From Hetaerina americana (Eukaryota > Arthropoda > Insecta > Odonata > Calopterygidae), in NCBI GenBank assembly GCA_022747635.1, contig JAKTNV010000079.1, positions 682,001 to 746,000 on the forward strand: a stretch of 64,000 nucleotides of DNA, written 5' to 3'. A model generated the notes under the pieces. It was not told the DNA's origin and ran no database searches. It saw only the letters and a program-made list of their open reading frames with translations. The translations under genes were made by a program, and so were the position numbers. This document shows, piece after piece, positions 1-10,598 of this stretch (position 1 is the stretch's first letter; every line of letters begins with the position of its first letter).

Positions 1-395
1 ATAAGTAAATTAGACGAAAGCAAAATAAGGATTTGAAAAGAAAAGAAAATTAAAACATGGAGCCGTGTACAATTAAAATACTTAGTGAAGAAAAGGACTG
101 AATGTAGATTAGACGTTTTTCAAATGTATGGGAAAGAATAGAGTAAGGAAATAATCTTAGCATGAGCATAGAGGAACGCAAACGGAGAGGTGATCAATGT
201 GGTTGGAGAGGAGATTGCCGTGGGGAAATTCCAATCTGGGTAGAGAAGAATTTGCCAAGTAGCAGATAGTGGGTTACTGAGGACTGCGATGGAAAGAAGA
301 ATGTAGGAAAAACGGGCATGATAGGGGAAAAAAATTCGACTCCATGAAGCGGCTCGGAAATTACGAGGGGCTGAAGAAGAAACTATTTTACAGAA
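1..395 (+). pseudogene. Decayed non-LTR retrotransposon RT C-terminal tail
   Basis: Frame 1 from about base 55 reads, through several stops, a recognisable relative of the C-terminal part of the LINE at 7.2-10.5 kb. A TWS motif comes first, then RLDVFQM (compare RLEAFEM in the intact copy), then EVINVVGEE (compare EVLGMVGEE), then DSGLLRTAMERRM (compare GSGMLKTVIEGRM), and last a basic tail. The order and spacing match over roughly 110 codons, so this is homology and not chance. It lacks the RT core (FADD) and has at least five in-frame stops. It is older and more diverged than the three LINE copies further on, and may be a sister family. The left edge is cut by the window. Confidence 0.65.
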
Positions 396-1100
396 AAAAT
401 GCTTAGGCCGTGCCTTAATTCTTCAGAAACCCACTTTCAAGTTCTATAAATAATATTCAACGATGGCTCAAAATCCACCACTAAATGGAATACGAGTGCT
501 TACATTTTATACATTCATACGCTAAATTATATGATTTTCGCAATTTCGATCGGAGAAAATCTAAGCCAATCATATTTGTTGTCGCTATAATCCCGAAAGA
601 ACTATTTTCGATCAATTTAATCAACCAATGGCCTATCTCATTTATGGGTAATAAATGTTATGAAGACGATCACTAATACTCAAGTACATGCATGCGAGGT
701 GAATTTCCTCTACCGGTATTGCACCCGGACCGATTTAACAATGCTTCTCGCCCTTTAGCCTTTGACTACTTTTCCGAGGACTCTTATCGACACGGTCAGG
801 ACTGCAGTTGCTGAATATGTGTGAAAGCCAGAACTAAATCGGCGAGAAAGAAACTCTTGCGTGAAAACGGTAATGGGTATCGATCGACACGTTGACGCAA
901 ACCTTTGAAAACTGTGATATGGGTTGTAAGCGACCCAGGTTCACGTATTTTTTTAGATATGCCATAGGGGAAAGGAATCAATGAAAAACCGGAATCAATG
1001 CTTCCGCAGTTAAATTCCTATGCGATCACCCACCAAAGTGAAGTTTCAATTTAAATTTTATTAAATTACGAAATTCGATCCTCTTGAGAAACAAAAACGT
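396..1100. other. Unique DNA, no gene seen
   Basis: Mixed-composition DNA with only short open frames (63 codons or fewer). No domain, repeat family or RNA gene recognised. Confidence 0.5.
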
Positions 1101-2660
1101 CCCCACGCTAAATGATAGATTAAGGGAGGGTGGTATTTCGGTGGGGTGGTGGAAGGGTGGGAAAGAGGAGAGTAAAAGGCTAAATCGGCCAAACGAGTTT
1201 CTATTAATTAGGCGAACTCCAGGAGGGGACTCCGGTTAGGACCTCTCGGGACACGAAACCCTCCGGGATTTACATCAGCCAGGTATCAATTCCCTCCCGG
1301 GCTCGCTTCGCCCGCCCGCCTTCCTCCCCAATCATTAAGGCCGGAGTAATCTTCGAAAAAGGACCGTCGTCGGTCCTTTAAAGACAGAGAGAGAGAGAGA
1401 GAAGGAAAGGCGGAGTATGGAGGTCGAAACACCAGGATAGATATTGCTGGAAACAGGGAATATTTCCCCCATTACCCCCATGTCGCCGTTCGTGCCGGGA
1501 TGGCTGCCTCGGACCGACTCTCGTCCCGCCCACAGGACGGACTTCGCCCCCTCTAATGCCTCCCCCCTTCCTCCGAACCACTCCATTTTAACGCCTTTCG
1601 TGCTCGCCGAGCACCACCCCCAATCCTCTCGCTCTTTCTCTTCCCTTTCCCCATCCCTTTTCCCGCCGGCATCACCCTTCCGAGAGAAACATTTTCCCTC
1701 TCACCCCCTCGGGCGCGGCGCCGCTCGTCGAGTGTCTCTAACATTCCTTCCCTGGAAGCCTCCTCATCCTCTTACCCCCGGGATGCTCTAGCAGCGCCGG
1801 GGATCCCGAGAAGAGATGAGGAGCCGCCGGGGATGGCCGTTTTGGGAATGGGAGTGGGAGCTGGGAGTGAGAATCAGCGGTAGAGGAATAGGGAGGGCGT
1901 GAAAGGGGGGTTTGCGGGGGGGAAGGAGGAGGTCGCATTTCCATCCCCCGGGCGCCGGCACTCCTTTCTATTATTCTCGGCCGTGGAGGACCGGAGTTGC
2001 GACTTGGGGGAGTGATGGGAAAGAAGGAGCATCGGATCTTTCCTGTGAGGGGAAAGAGACGAGGAGAGTACGGCGGAGGAGGAGCCAGGCGTCAGGGCAG
2101 TTTTCCGCCGAGGAAAAAGACTATGGAGATCCACTCAAGAGGCAAGAGGAATAAAATAAAACTGGAATGAACGACCGGGCGGTCGATCCTCCGTCCACGA
2201 GTACTGACACGCCGCGAGGCCAAGTCCACGAGTCGACCCTCGCGAGACGAGGTGTGTGTGTATGCGCGTTCCTCTCGTTTCCCGAAATGCACACGGAAGC
2301 GAAACCTTGGCGATAAATTTCGCGTGCGGTGCTCTGAGCTAGGAATACATCTCCGTTCGGGTATACAGAAAGGTAGACGGAGGATAATATTTTGCGAAAA
2401 CTGAGGGCGATGGGATCTGCGCAGCGTCTTGGTGGCTAATTTTTTTCTTACACCGACAGTTTTCGTCCTCGCCGTAATGGTATTCCATGCCCTCTCCTCA
2501 CCGCTTCCATCTCCATCCGCAGGCAGGGGAGAGATGACGGAGGGTGAGATGGACCGGGGGGCAAATTGGACAACGCACGGATATAAGGTTGAGGGGAGAA
2601 CCGTAAGCCCTTGCTGCAAACGTATGCGCTGAACGGCGTTCGTCGCCATTGGTCTCGATA
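1101..2660. other. GC-rich island with strand-biased purine/pyrimidine blocks
   Basis: GC-rich, CpG-containing DNA. A pyrimidine-rich block (about 1540-1760) is followed by a purine-rich block (about 1800-2150). Open frames of up to 185 codons on both strands are Ser/Pro/Arg-rich and overlap each other, as expected in GC-rich DNA with few stops. No domain is visible. It could be a promoter-type island, but no TSS or splice signal can be proven. Confidence 0.4.
1386..1402. repeat. (GA)n microsatellite
   Basis: About eight GA dinucleotides within the GC-rich island. GAGAG is also the core of the GAGA-factor site in insects. Confidence 0.8.
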
Positions 2661-4180
2661 TTGCGAAATGATATCTTCAACCGATAAGAGATAATTAAAT
2701 AAAAAAAGAAATTTCAACAATCACACTTCATCAAGCACACCATTTTTGCAGCCTAAAAAGAGTAACTTATAATTCCTACGAGGGCGTGTTCATGAAATAC
2801 GTCGAGGTGTGCGCCTGAGGGGATGCGAGCCGTCCGGCATTGAAGAAATAATGTAACCTAGTTAATCATGTTTCGGTCACCTCGAATTAACTCCTGCTAG
2901 AATAAAAGACGGAGTTCAGGTCTCCCCGAAGGCAACGGGCCACAATGGGTGAGAGAGAGGAGAGTCACCCTAATATTCGTCCTTTAGGCGTGGCTCCTTG
3001 GCCGAAGGTTTTATAAGGAGCTGATCAATCTAGAAAGGGGGGAGATACGAATTCCTTATTATGGACTTCATAATCTTTCGATCGAAAACCCTTTTAGGGT
3101 AAAGATATCGTCTAGCTTTGGGGCATGTAGAAACGTTGATTTATATTATTCCAAAAGAATAAATTAGCAGCCGTAAATCTGTGATTCTGAACATGATTAT
3201 TACCTACCTGATTTTCTCATATCCACTTTAAAAAATGGGAATATTTCCGATAACAGCATAACCATTCAAAGATAGCGCCGGTTCCAGGAAAATACTGCTT
3301 ATAAAACATTTATTCTTGGGGCTAAACATTATAAATCACGATAAGAACGCGGAATAATGTGACAGTTATCATTAAAGAAACGCTGATGGAAACTAAAACC
3401 CTTTAATTTTGCGAGGAATGCACATAAAAGTCCATAGGATTGTGTCAAGTCACATCACGTTATTCTCATCATAACATGAAATAAATTTATCAAATTTTCA
3501 GTCAGGTTAACTCTTTCAATAAAAGTAACATTAGAAAATATCTATCGCGCCCAGACAATGAAAAATCTTGGAGAATTGTTTGGGAGTAAATATAAACTGC
3601 TTCATACAAAATTTTATGGTCCTATTACGTAGAGAAAAACGTAGAGAGAACTTATAAACTGTGACTCTAGCAAGAGCTTATCAATATCTACTTCTAATTC
3701 TTAATTCGGAAGCGTGGAGATTTCTGATTAATTGTTACATTTCACAAATTTGGAGTTTAAAAGAATTATTTTTTTAAATTGATTGCCAGCAGTGATTACT
3801 GAACACAAATTATTTGAGAAAACGAGGAGTTTGATAAAATGTCATGTCTGGCAAACAGTATCTCACCGAGTAGGACAGCAACTGCATCAGTTACTTCTTG
3901 GATCAATAGGCGAAGAGAGATTTGTAGAACAATGCATGAAAATAAAAACCTATTAACGCCGAAAGGTAGAATAATTTTGCAGAATAATGCCTGGATACGA
4001 ACAGCAACTGTCAAAAAAATAACAACTCCCGATCCGAAAACATTTACATAATTCAGAAATAAGGACAGCAGCTTGAAAATGAGCAACATCTGGATTGTTT
4101 AAATAGATATTATACGCAGTATCAAACACAAATGATAACAGTTTTAAAGGACACATCTGGAGTGAAACATCTAGTTCTTT
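2661..4180. other. Unique AT-rich DNA, no gene seen
   Basis: Nothing recognised. A minus-strand frame at 3796-4089 (97 codons) is hydrophobic but matches no receptor family that I can identify. Confidence 0.45.
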
Positions 4181-5117
4181 CGAAATAACATTTCGAAGTT
4201 TATTCTTCCCACCATGATGCAAGGGGAGGGACGGCCGTGAGTGAATGCACGGGATGCAAGCGATTCTGGAACTCCATTCTCCATCGGCGAGATCGACAAG
4301 ATTAATTTTTCACGACGATAGCTTCCGCGTTCGACGCATCATGCAACCCCTTAATAGCACTCAATTCCTCCCTCCCTGCATGCATACGCACATACTCATG
4401 TCGCATGCTTTTCACGTCGCATGAGCACCCTGACGCTTTTGAATCGCTAATGTGATACTTCCCTTTGTTACGGAACATCGCACGTCCCCGAGGAAACGAC
4501 GGAGAGGGGAGAGAGGGATATAGAGAGAGGAACAGAGGGAGAAAGAGAGAGGGGTACATATTGAGGGAGAGAGGTAGGGGGTGTGTGGTGCGGGACGGAG
4601 AGGAGGACGGGAGAGCGGCTGTCGACGGTGGAGATGAGGTGAGGAGTCGAGAATGAGAGGTGAAATGCATTTCTCCGCGTTGATTGCTTCTCTCAGGAGG
4701 AGGGAGGGTAGGGGAGGACTGGAATGGTGGAGGAAAGAAGGTAGTGAGTGGATGAGGGAGCGGGGTTGGGGGTTGGTTTGAGGATATAACAGCGGAGGCG
4801 GCAGCTGAAGTGGCGGCGGCAGTCGGACGGGGGAGGGGTCGGGCCGAAGACGGTCGACCCCGCTCTGCGAGAATTTCCTCCTGCGTTTCCCACGCCATCG
4901 TCCGCGTACGGACGGAGAGGGAAATAAAGCTGCATTCTCCGCGAGACGAGCGCGATGCGTCATCGCGGACGTTTAACGACCATCCACGCCAATCAGTCCC
5001 TCGACTCCCTCCGCTTCCCCGCTCGACATCGGAACCCTGACACCCCTCACCTTTCCGCTTTTGTCGAGGAAGCCCTCGACACTACTCACTCGATAATGCC
5101 TTGATCGCCTCCCCCTC
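4181..5117. other. Purine tract plus GC-rich island
   Basis: A strongly purine-biased tract (about 4499-4640, with many GAGAG/GGGAGAG runs) leads into CpG-rich DNA (4690-5060). Overlapping frames of 183-198 codons on the minus strand are low-complexity Pro/Ser/Leu and are unlikely to be proteins. The purine tract could bind a GAGA-type factor or form triplex DNA. Confidence 0.45.
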
Positions 5118-5127
5118 CCGCCATCTT
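5118..5127 (-). promoter_or_regulatory. YY1/Pho-like motif
   Basis: CCGCCATCTT on the plus strand, that is AAGATGGCGG on the minus strand. This fits the consensus of YY1 and its insect orthologue Pho. It lies at the edge of the GC island and downstream of the GAGAG tract. A 10-mer alone is weak evidence; it recurs exactly at 34340 and 49890. Confidence 0.35.
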
Positions 5128-6675
5128 CTCATTTACACCACCGACGCCTCTCACCTTCTTCCCCTAAATGCCAACTCAAACACACACCCTGACACTATCC
5201 AAATGAAATCTGCTGTTCTCTGCAGTCAAGTTCACAACGGTTCGTTCGTTCATCGCCATTGTTTGCGCAAACAAATAAAATGCGGAATATGTTTATGTTA
5301 AATTTCCAAGACGCTTGATTTGGTGAAAATAAGGGTGTTTGAGCCTATTTTTTTAATTCGTGGATCGATGAACTTTCACGCCAATTTGATGGGATAGAAA
5401 CCGTTATTTGTTTTTAATTATTGTATCCTTCCAATCCATTACATGAACGGTATATTCAAACAACAAATGAGGACACGTTTACGGTGTACCTGGTTTTTCA
5501 CATACACCGGCATATCATTTGAAATTCAAACGCCATGACCACACAGTAAATTTCTCCTAGGGCAGGATTGATTAACTTAACTTAAAATGATTTGAAATAT
5601 GAGGCAGGTAAGAGAGCTAGAGCTATAACTAGTAACTAGAAATACAAAATACACGCTTAAACATCTCTCCTCTGCTTACGAGAGCACACTCATAGCCATT
5701 GTTTATTTTATCGCGCCCGAAGCTTAGAAGCTTTGCTTATGTGTACCTCGTTTTAAGTACGAGGAAACATCAACTCTAGTTTTGTGATTTACACGCTTTT
5801 AAACGGTTGCTAAGGTTTTCCCGAAAAATATGCCCAGCTCCTCACATATCATATATTTTTTCATATAATACGGATTTTCCATCATGGGGATATATTTGTC
5901 TGCGAAAGCGCTTTCCTTTCCCTTTGATATTAGTCTGATGTAACGGCAGCCGATAGGCTGTGCTGAAACACGCTCAACCTTTCATTCATATTTATACCAA
6001 TTTCAAACCATTTAGAAATTATCAATAGCAATTACACGGCTCATGCTTTAATCACCTTTCATTAAGTATGTTAACTTCGTTTTGGCATTATCCATCTTTA
6101 ATTATAGGAATTTTCGTTTTTGAACCTAATGCGTTTTCGAAATACAGGTAAGTTGACTCAATTTTCCAATATTTTTCACTAACTCCATTCATCTTATTTT
6201 GCCATATTTACCATCCCTCCTCTTAACACTCAGCCAACTCTATTCCTACAGGCTGGTGGGGGAAAGGGGAATAATAAAAAATATTTATCAGCGACCCACT
6301 CAAATAATCAAATGTTTTGGTCTTCACTTTGTTTTCCCTGTATTACAATAAATTTTTTTTTTCGAAATGGTTTCGCACCTTGTGAAACTGGATTGTTTTC
6401 CTAGTGCAAAATTTCCAAGTATCACAGATTGGTTGAATCCTTACGTTTAGTGCAATGTGACTCGTTGGATAAAGTATCAGTCATCCTGACTGGTTGATAA
6501 TAACTCTTCGTGCTTTCAGTGAAACAATCTAATACTGAAATTGGAGGTCGCCAGCCAATTATCCTTCCCCAATGAGACTAAGATACATCGTACACCGAGA
6601 CCAACAAGACTCTGGGCTTGATGGTCAATGCATTGCTAAAATAAAAATTTTGTTGAAAATACATCCAATATTAAG
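5128..6675. other. Unique AT-rich DNA, no gene seen
   Basis: No ORF, repeat or RNA gene recognised. Confidence 0.5.
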
Positions 6676-6694
6676 CTCTCTCTCTCTCTATATA

Positions 6695-6768
<74 letters not shown>
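6676..6768. repeat. (CT)n(TA)n microsatellite, 5' flank of LINE copy 1
   Basis: A short CT run changes into about 80 bp of TA dinucleotides with one interruption, ending exactly where LINE homology begins. Presence of TA repeats on the 5' side is what suggests a (TA)n target, since a 3' tail alone would not explain it. Confidence 0.9.
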
Positions 6769-6771
<3 letters not shown>

Positions 6772-7178
6772 TTTTGAAATGTGGGTGTGGAGAAGAATGG
6801 AGAAGGTGAAATGGACGGAGAAGAAAACAAACGAGGAAGTACTTGGTATGGTGGGCGAAGAGAGGGGTTTGCTGGGAGCAATCCTATGGAGGCAGGAAAA
6901 GTGGATGAAGGGGGTGTTGACCGGCAGTGGGATGTTGAAGACTGTGATAGAGGGTAGAATGTTGGGCAAAAGAGGAAAGGGAAGGAACAGGATAGGGTTG
7001 TTGGACGGGATGAAGGGAGGAAGAAAGTACTCAGAGATGAAGAGGGACCTGATATAGAGTAGGATGATGGATTTTGTGTTTTTTTTAGGAGTAATAAAAT
7101 ATTTGTTTGGTAGTTGTGTCCGTCCAAAAACCTACCTTAACCGGTAGATTACTAAAAAAAAAATATATATATATATAT
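6769..7178 (+). mobile_element. 5'-truncated LINE copy 1
   Basis: Bases 6769-7160 are nearly identical to 10147-10538 of the full-length copy, starting at the codons for AFEMWVW. I count only a handful of substitutions and one indel in about 390 bp. The frame ends KYSEMKRDLI then stop, which also fits copy 3, so this is probably the ancestral C-terminus. A 3' UTR of about 100 bp ends in an A run and (TA)n, directly followed by the first base of copy 2. Loss of everything upstream is the usual 5' truncation of target-primed reverse transcription. Confidence 0.92.
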
Positions 7179-7187
7179 CCCCTCCCC

Positions 7188-7413
7188 GGACTACAACCTT
7201 GACGTGGTGGAAGGGCTTGTGCGTTCCGATGACCCCTAGAGCTGTGCTGGCGGGAGTAATAAAAATTGCTCCTGGTAGGGTCACCCATGCCAGATAGGTC
7301 GAAGGTTAGGAGCCAGACGAAAGGTAGTCCACGCAGCGTCTGTTCCTCAGTGAGGCGGCTGCAATGGCGTCTGACCCCAGTGGGGCGGCCAGTAAGTGAT
7401 GGTGTCACGTTAA
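7188..7413 (+). ncRNA. Candidate HDV-like ribozyme fold in LINE 5' UTR
   Basis: GGACTAC at 7188-7194 is perfectly complementary to GTAGTCC at 7324-7330 (P1-like, 7 bp, beginning with G near the element 5' end). TTGACGTG at 7199-7206 pairs with CACGTTAA at 7406-7413 (P2-like, 8 bp, one G-U). A CCCC-AGT-GGGG hairpin (7375-7385) lies between the two 3' strands in the P4 place. The strand order P1-P2-P1'-P4-P2' is that of the HDV nested pseudoknot. Between the P1 strands is a hairpin, GGAGTAAT with ATTGCTCC around an AAAA loop (7253-7272), enclosed by TGACCC/GGGTCA. That region is longer than a normal P3-L3, which is the main argument against. HDV-like ribozymes are known at the 5' ends of R2 and RTE elements. 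Confidence 0.35.
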
Positions 7414-7470
7414 AAACACTATTGAGGAAGGCAACGGGAAACCACCTCAATTATCATTCCCTAGAAAAAT

Positions 7471-8068
7471 ATGATGGACAATAGAGATATTTTGAGTCCT
7501 GGCAACCACGGGGCTCGGCCCAATCGGCCGTGTGTCGTGCCCGGCAGCGGGGGAGGCAAGGCTTCCGCGGTCGTCATCCCACGAAACCCTTGCAAGGGAA
7601 AACCAGCAGCAGCAGGACAGAAGACGCAGGAGAAGAAAACCAAATTAGTTAGAATAGGAACGTGGAATGTTATGACAATGATGAGGACAGGGAAATTGGA
7701 GAATGTTAAGCGAGAGATGGAAAGGGGAAATATAGATATTTTAGGTCTATGCGAGGTGAGATGGAAAGATAGCGGGGATTACTGGAGTGATGAGTATAGA
7801 ATAATATACAGCGGTGGGGACGAGAGCCAACGAGGGGTTGCCATAGTATTAAATGAAGAGGTAGGAAGAAGCGTAGTCAACATAGAGCAGGTAACGGATA
7901 GAATACTACTAGTGGAGATAAAAGCAGAACCGACGAACTTAGTTATTATTCAGGTATAAATGCCACCGAGCAACCATAAGGAAGAAGAGGTCGATAGGAT
8001 ATACGATCAGTTAGAGGACATGATCGCGTGTGTTCATGCAGGGAAACATTTGATAGTGATGGGGGATT
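7471..8068 (+). pseudogene. LINE AP-endonuclease segment, disrupted
   Basis: The frame opens with ATGATG at 7471 after a 5' UTR. The first 60 residues are Gly/Pro/Lys-rich with no domain. The AP-endonuclease (EEP fold) begins with RIGTWNV at residues 61-67 and carries the metal-binding Glu in LCEVRW (residue 95). A TAA stop at 7957-7959 interrupts it. The same frame then continues through MPPSNHKEEE to GD at about 8064-8068. There, roughly 11 bases are missing compared with the expected GDWN motif, and the frame changes. The rest of the endonuclease (LDYILVRHR, SDHNLV) is in the next frame. The enzyme would nick target DNA to prime reverse transcription; this copy lacks a conserved catalytic motif. 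Confidence 0.85.
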
Positions 8069-10441
8069 GTAGGCGAAGGAAGAGATGGTGATGAGGTGGG
8101 GGACTACGGTTTAGGCACGAGGAATGACCGCGGGGAGAAAGCAGTTGAGTTCTGCAGGAGACAGGGGTTAGTCATCACCAACACTTGGTTTAGACACCAC
8201 AAAAGACGCAGGTATACATGGAAAATGCAAGGTGACTCAGGAAGGTATCAGCTAGATTATATCCTGGTTAGACACAGGTTTAGGAACAGTGTGATAAATT
8301 CCCACAGCTTCCCGGGAGCGGATGCGGACTCAGACCACAATTTAGTTGTTATGAAATGTAGTGTACGTTTCAAAAAGATAAGGCAGGGGCGGCGAGTTAG
8401 AAAATGGAATGTAGAAGCATTAAATGGGTTGAAAAGGAAGGAATACAAACAGGCGGTAGAGAAAATCATGGAGGATGGTAAAGGGCTTATAACTATCGAA
8501 GAAAAATGGGAAATGATCAAAAAAGGGTTGTCTAAAGCCGCAAAAGACACTATTGGAACCGTTAACGCTAAAAGGACTAGGAAACCATGGATCACGGATG
8601 AGATGATTACAAAGATGGATGAGCGGCGAAAATGGAAGAATATAAATACAGAATTAGGCAAAATGAAGTACAAAGAATTGAACAATAAATTGAGGCGGGC
8701 AACAAATAAGGCAAAAGACGCATGGTGGAAGACGCAGTGCGAGGATATGGAAAGTCTGCAGAGGAAGGGTGAAATCGGTGCGCTGTACAGCAAAGTTAAA
8801 TCGTTATCGGGAAGTAAGAAAGGAAGAGCTATGCTAACAGTTAGAGATAAGGCGGGTAAGGTAATAGTTGACGCAGGAAAGATCCAAGAGAGATGGAAGG
8901 AGTATATAGAAGAACTGTATAGTAAAGAACTCAGACCAACAAAGTTAGACATTGAAAAAGAAAATGACGTAGAGGAAGACAGCTTAGGTCCAGGCATACT
9001 AGACAATGACATAGAAAGGGCATTAAGGGAGATGAAACTAAATAAGGCCGTGGGGGTAGATAACATTCCCGTGGAACTTTTAAAATGCTTAGGAAAATAT
9101 GGGAGGAAGAGGCTATATGGGCTGATCCGCAGCATTTATCAGGAGGGAATCTGGCCGGAAGACTTTGTGAGAGCAGTTTTAGTTCCGATTCCGAAAAAGG
9201 TAAAGGCCACGTCATGTGAGGACTATAGGACAATTAGTTTGATATCCCACGCAGCTAAAGTTGTTCTCAGGATCATAAACAAAATGATAGAGAGTAGGGC
9301 AAATGATTACTTAGGGGATGATCAGTTTGGGTTTAGGAAGGGGAGAGGTACGCGTGATGCCATTGCAGTAATGAGATTATTAATCGAGAGGAATATAGAA
9401 CACAACCAGGAGGTATTTGCCTGTTTCGTAGATTTCGAAAAAGCGTTTGATAGAGTGAATTGGGAAAAACTAATGAGTATATTGCAGAAAATAGGAATAG
9501 ATTGGAGGGAAAGGAGGCTAATCCGCAACCTGTACATGTCTCAGACTGCTCAGGTGCGGGTGGGAAACGGGGAGTCAGGATGGGCAGTGTTAGGAAGGGG
9601 TGTAAGGCAGGGTTGCCCATTATCACCGTTGCTGTTCAACCTGTATGCAGAGGAAATGATCAAAGAGGCATGGGAAGAACTCGAGGTAGGAATGAAAGTG
9701 GGTGGGGGATTTGTAAAATCAGTTAGGTTTGCTGATGACCAAGCTTTAGTTTGTCAGTCAGCCAAGGGGCTGCAAGCATTGCTGAGTGAATTGGAAATTC
9801 AGTGCGACAGGTATGGGATGAGAATCAATATTAATAAAACAAAGGTTATGCGATTTTCTAGAAAGAAAAAGGCCAAGCTTAACATTAAAATAGGAGGGCA
9901 AAAACTAGAGCAGGTAGAACAGTTTACGCGTCTCGGTAGTGTTTTGGACCAACACGGTCAAAGTAGTAGGGACGTAAGGAGAAGAATTGCGCTAGGCAAA
10001 GAGGCTTTCACAAGGAGGAGGGAGTTGATGATAGGGACTTTGAGTAAGGATGTTAAGAAAAGACTCGTAAAAACTTTGATATGGAGCGTAGCTATGTACG
10101 GCGCGGAAACGTGGTCATTGAAGCAGGAGGATAGACGTAGACTGGAGGCTTTTGAAATGTGGGTGTGGAGAAGAATGGAGAAGGTGAAATGGACGGAGAA
10201 GAAAACAAACGAGGAAGTACTTGGTATGGTGGGCGAAGAGAGGGGTTTGCTGGGAGCAATCCTATGGAGGCAGGAAAAGTGGATGAAGGGGGTGTTGACC
10301 GGCAGTGGGATGTTGAAGACTGTGATAGAGGGTAGAATGTTGGGCAAAAGAGGAAAGGGAAGGAACAGGATAGGGATGTTGGACGGGATGAAGGGAGGAA
10401 GAAAGTACTCAAGAGATGAAGAGGGACCTGATATAGAGTAG
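8069..10441 (+). pseudogene. LINE endonuclease C-terminus and reverse transcriptase
   Basis: A long open frame (about 790 codons; no natural start, because it is the downstream part of the broken polyprotein). Counting from the GTG at 8096: the endonuclease end has SDHNLV at 79-84; a Lys-rich linker follows; RT starts near 310 with NKAVGVDNIPVELL; motif A is FVDFEKAFDRVNW (444-456); motif B is RQGCPLSPLLFNLY (504-517); the catalytic motif is FADD (545-548). Next is the tail with YGAETWSLK and RRLEAFEMWVWRRM. All RT catalytic residues are kept. Near 10411 there is one extra A compared with copy 1, which replaces the last residues (SEMKRDLI) with another reading. The RT itself looks intact. Confidence 0.92.
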
Positions 10442-10540
10442 GATGATGGATTTTGTGTTTTGTTAGGAGTAATAAAATATTTGTTTGGTAGTTGTGTCCA
10501 TCGAAAAACCTACCTTAACCGGTAGATTACCTTAAAAAAA

Positions 10541-10592
<52 letters not shown>
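10541..10592. repeat. (TA)n at the 3' end of LINE copy 2
   Basis: About 50 bp of TA dinucleotides after the A-rich end of the element. Confidence 0.9.

Positions 10593-10598
<6 letters not shown>

Larger units (their letters stand above)
7179..10541 (+). mobile_element. Full-length non-LTR retrotransposon (LINE), RTE-like
   Basis: A 3.36-kb element with a 5' UTR of about 290 bp, an AP endonuclease, a reverse transcriptase, a basic C-terminal tail, a short 3' UTR, an A run and (TA)n. The single-polyprotein layout with no visible ORF1 or gag-like zinc knuckles, the endonuclease of the type often annotated as craniofacial development protein 2-like, and the short repeat at the 3' end all point to the RTE group. 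That placement is inference and needs a tree. The element starts right after the (TA)n tail of copy 1 and ends in another (TA)n. Its ORF carries a nonsense change, a small deletion in the endonuclease and a late frameshift, so it is not autonomous now. Near-identity to copy 1 suggests a young family. Confidence 0.9.

Noticed and set aside
2092..2649. 185-codon minus-strand frame as a gene
   Set aside because: Arg/Ser-rich, CpG-driven, with competing frames on both strands and no family signature.
3796..4222. Hydrophobic minus-strand frames as part of a chemoreceptor
   Set aside because: Hydrophobicity alone; no conserved TYhhhhhQF-type or other receptor motif seen.
4302..4963. Overlapping 198- and 183-codon minus-strand frames as a protein gene
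   Set aside because: Ser/Pro/Leu low-complexity caused by the purine tract on the other strand; two overlapping frames are equally open and no domain is visible.
6572..7057. 161-codon frame as one protein
   Set aside because: It runs from unique DNA through (TA)n (giving an Ile-Tyr run) into the truncated LINE; it is a composite of unrelated pieces.
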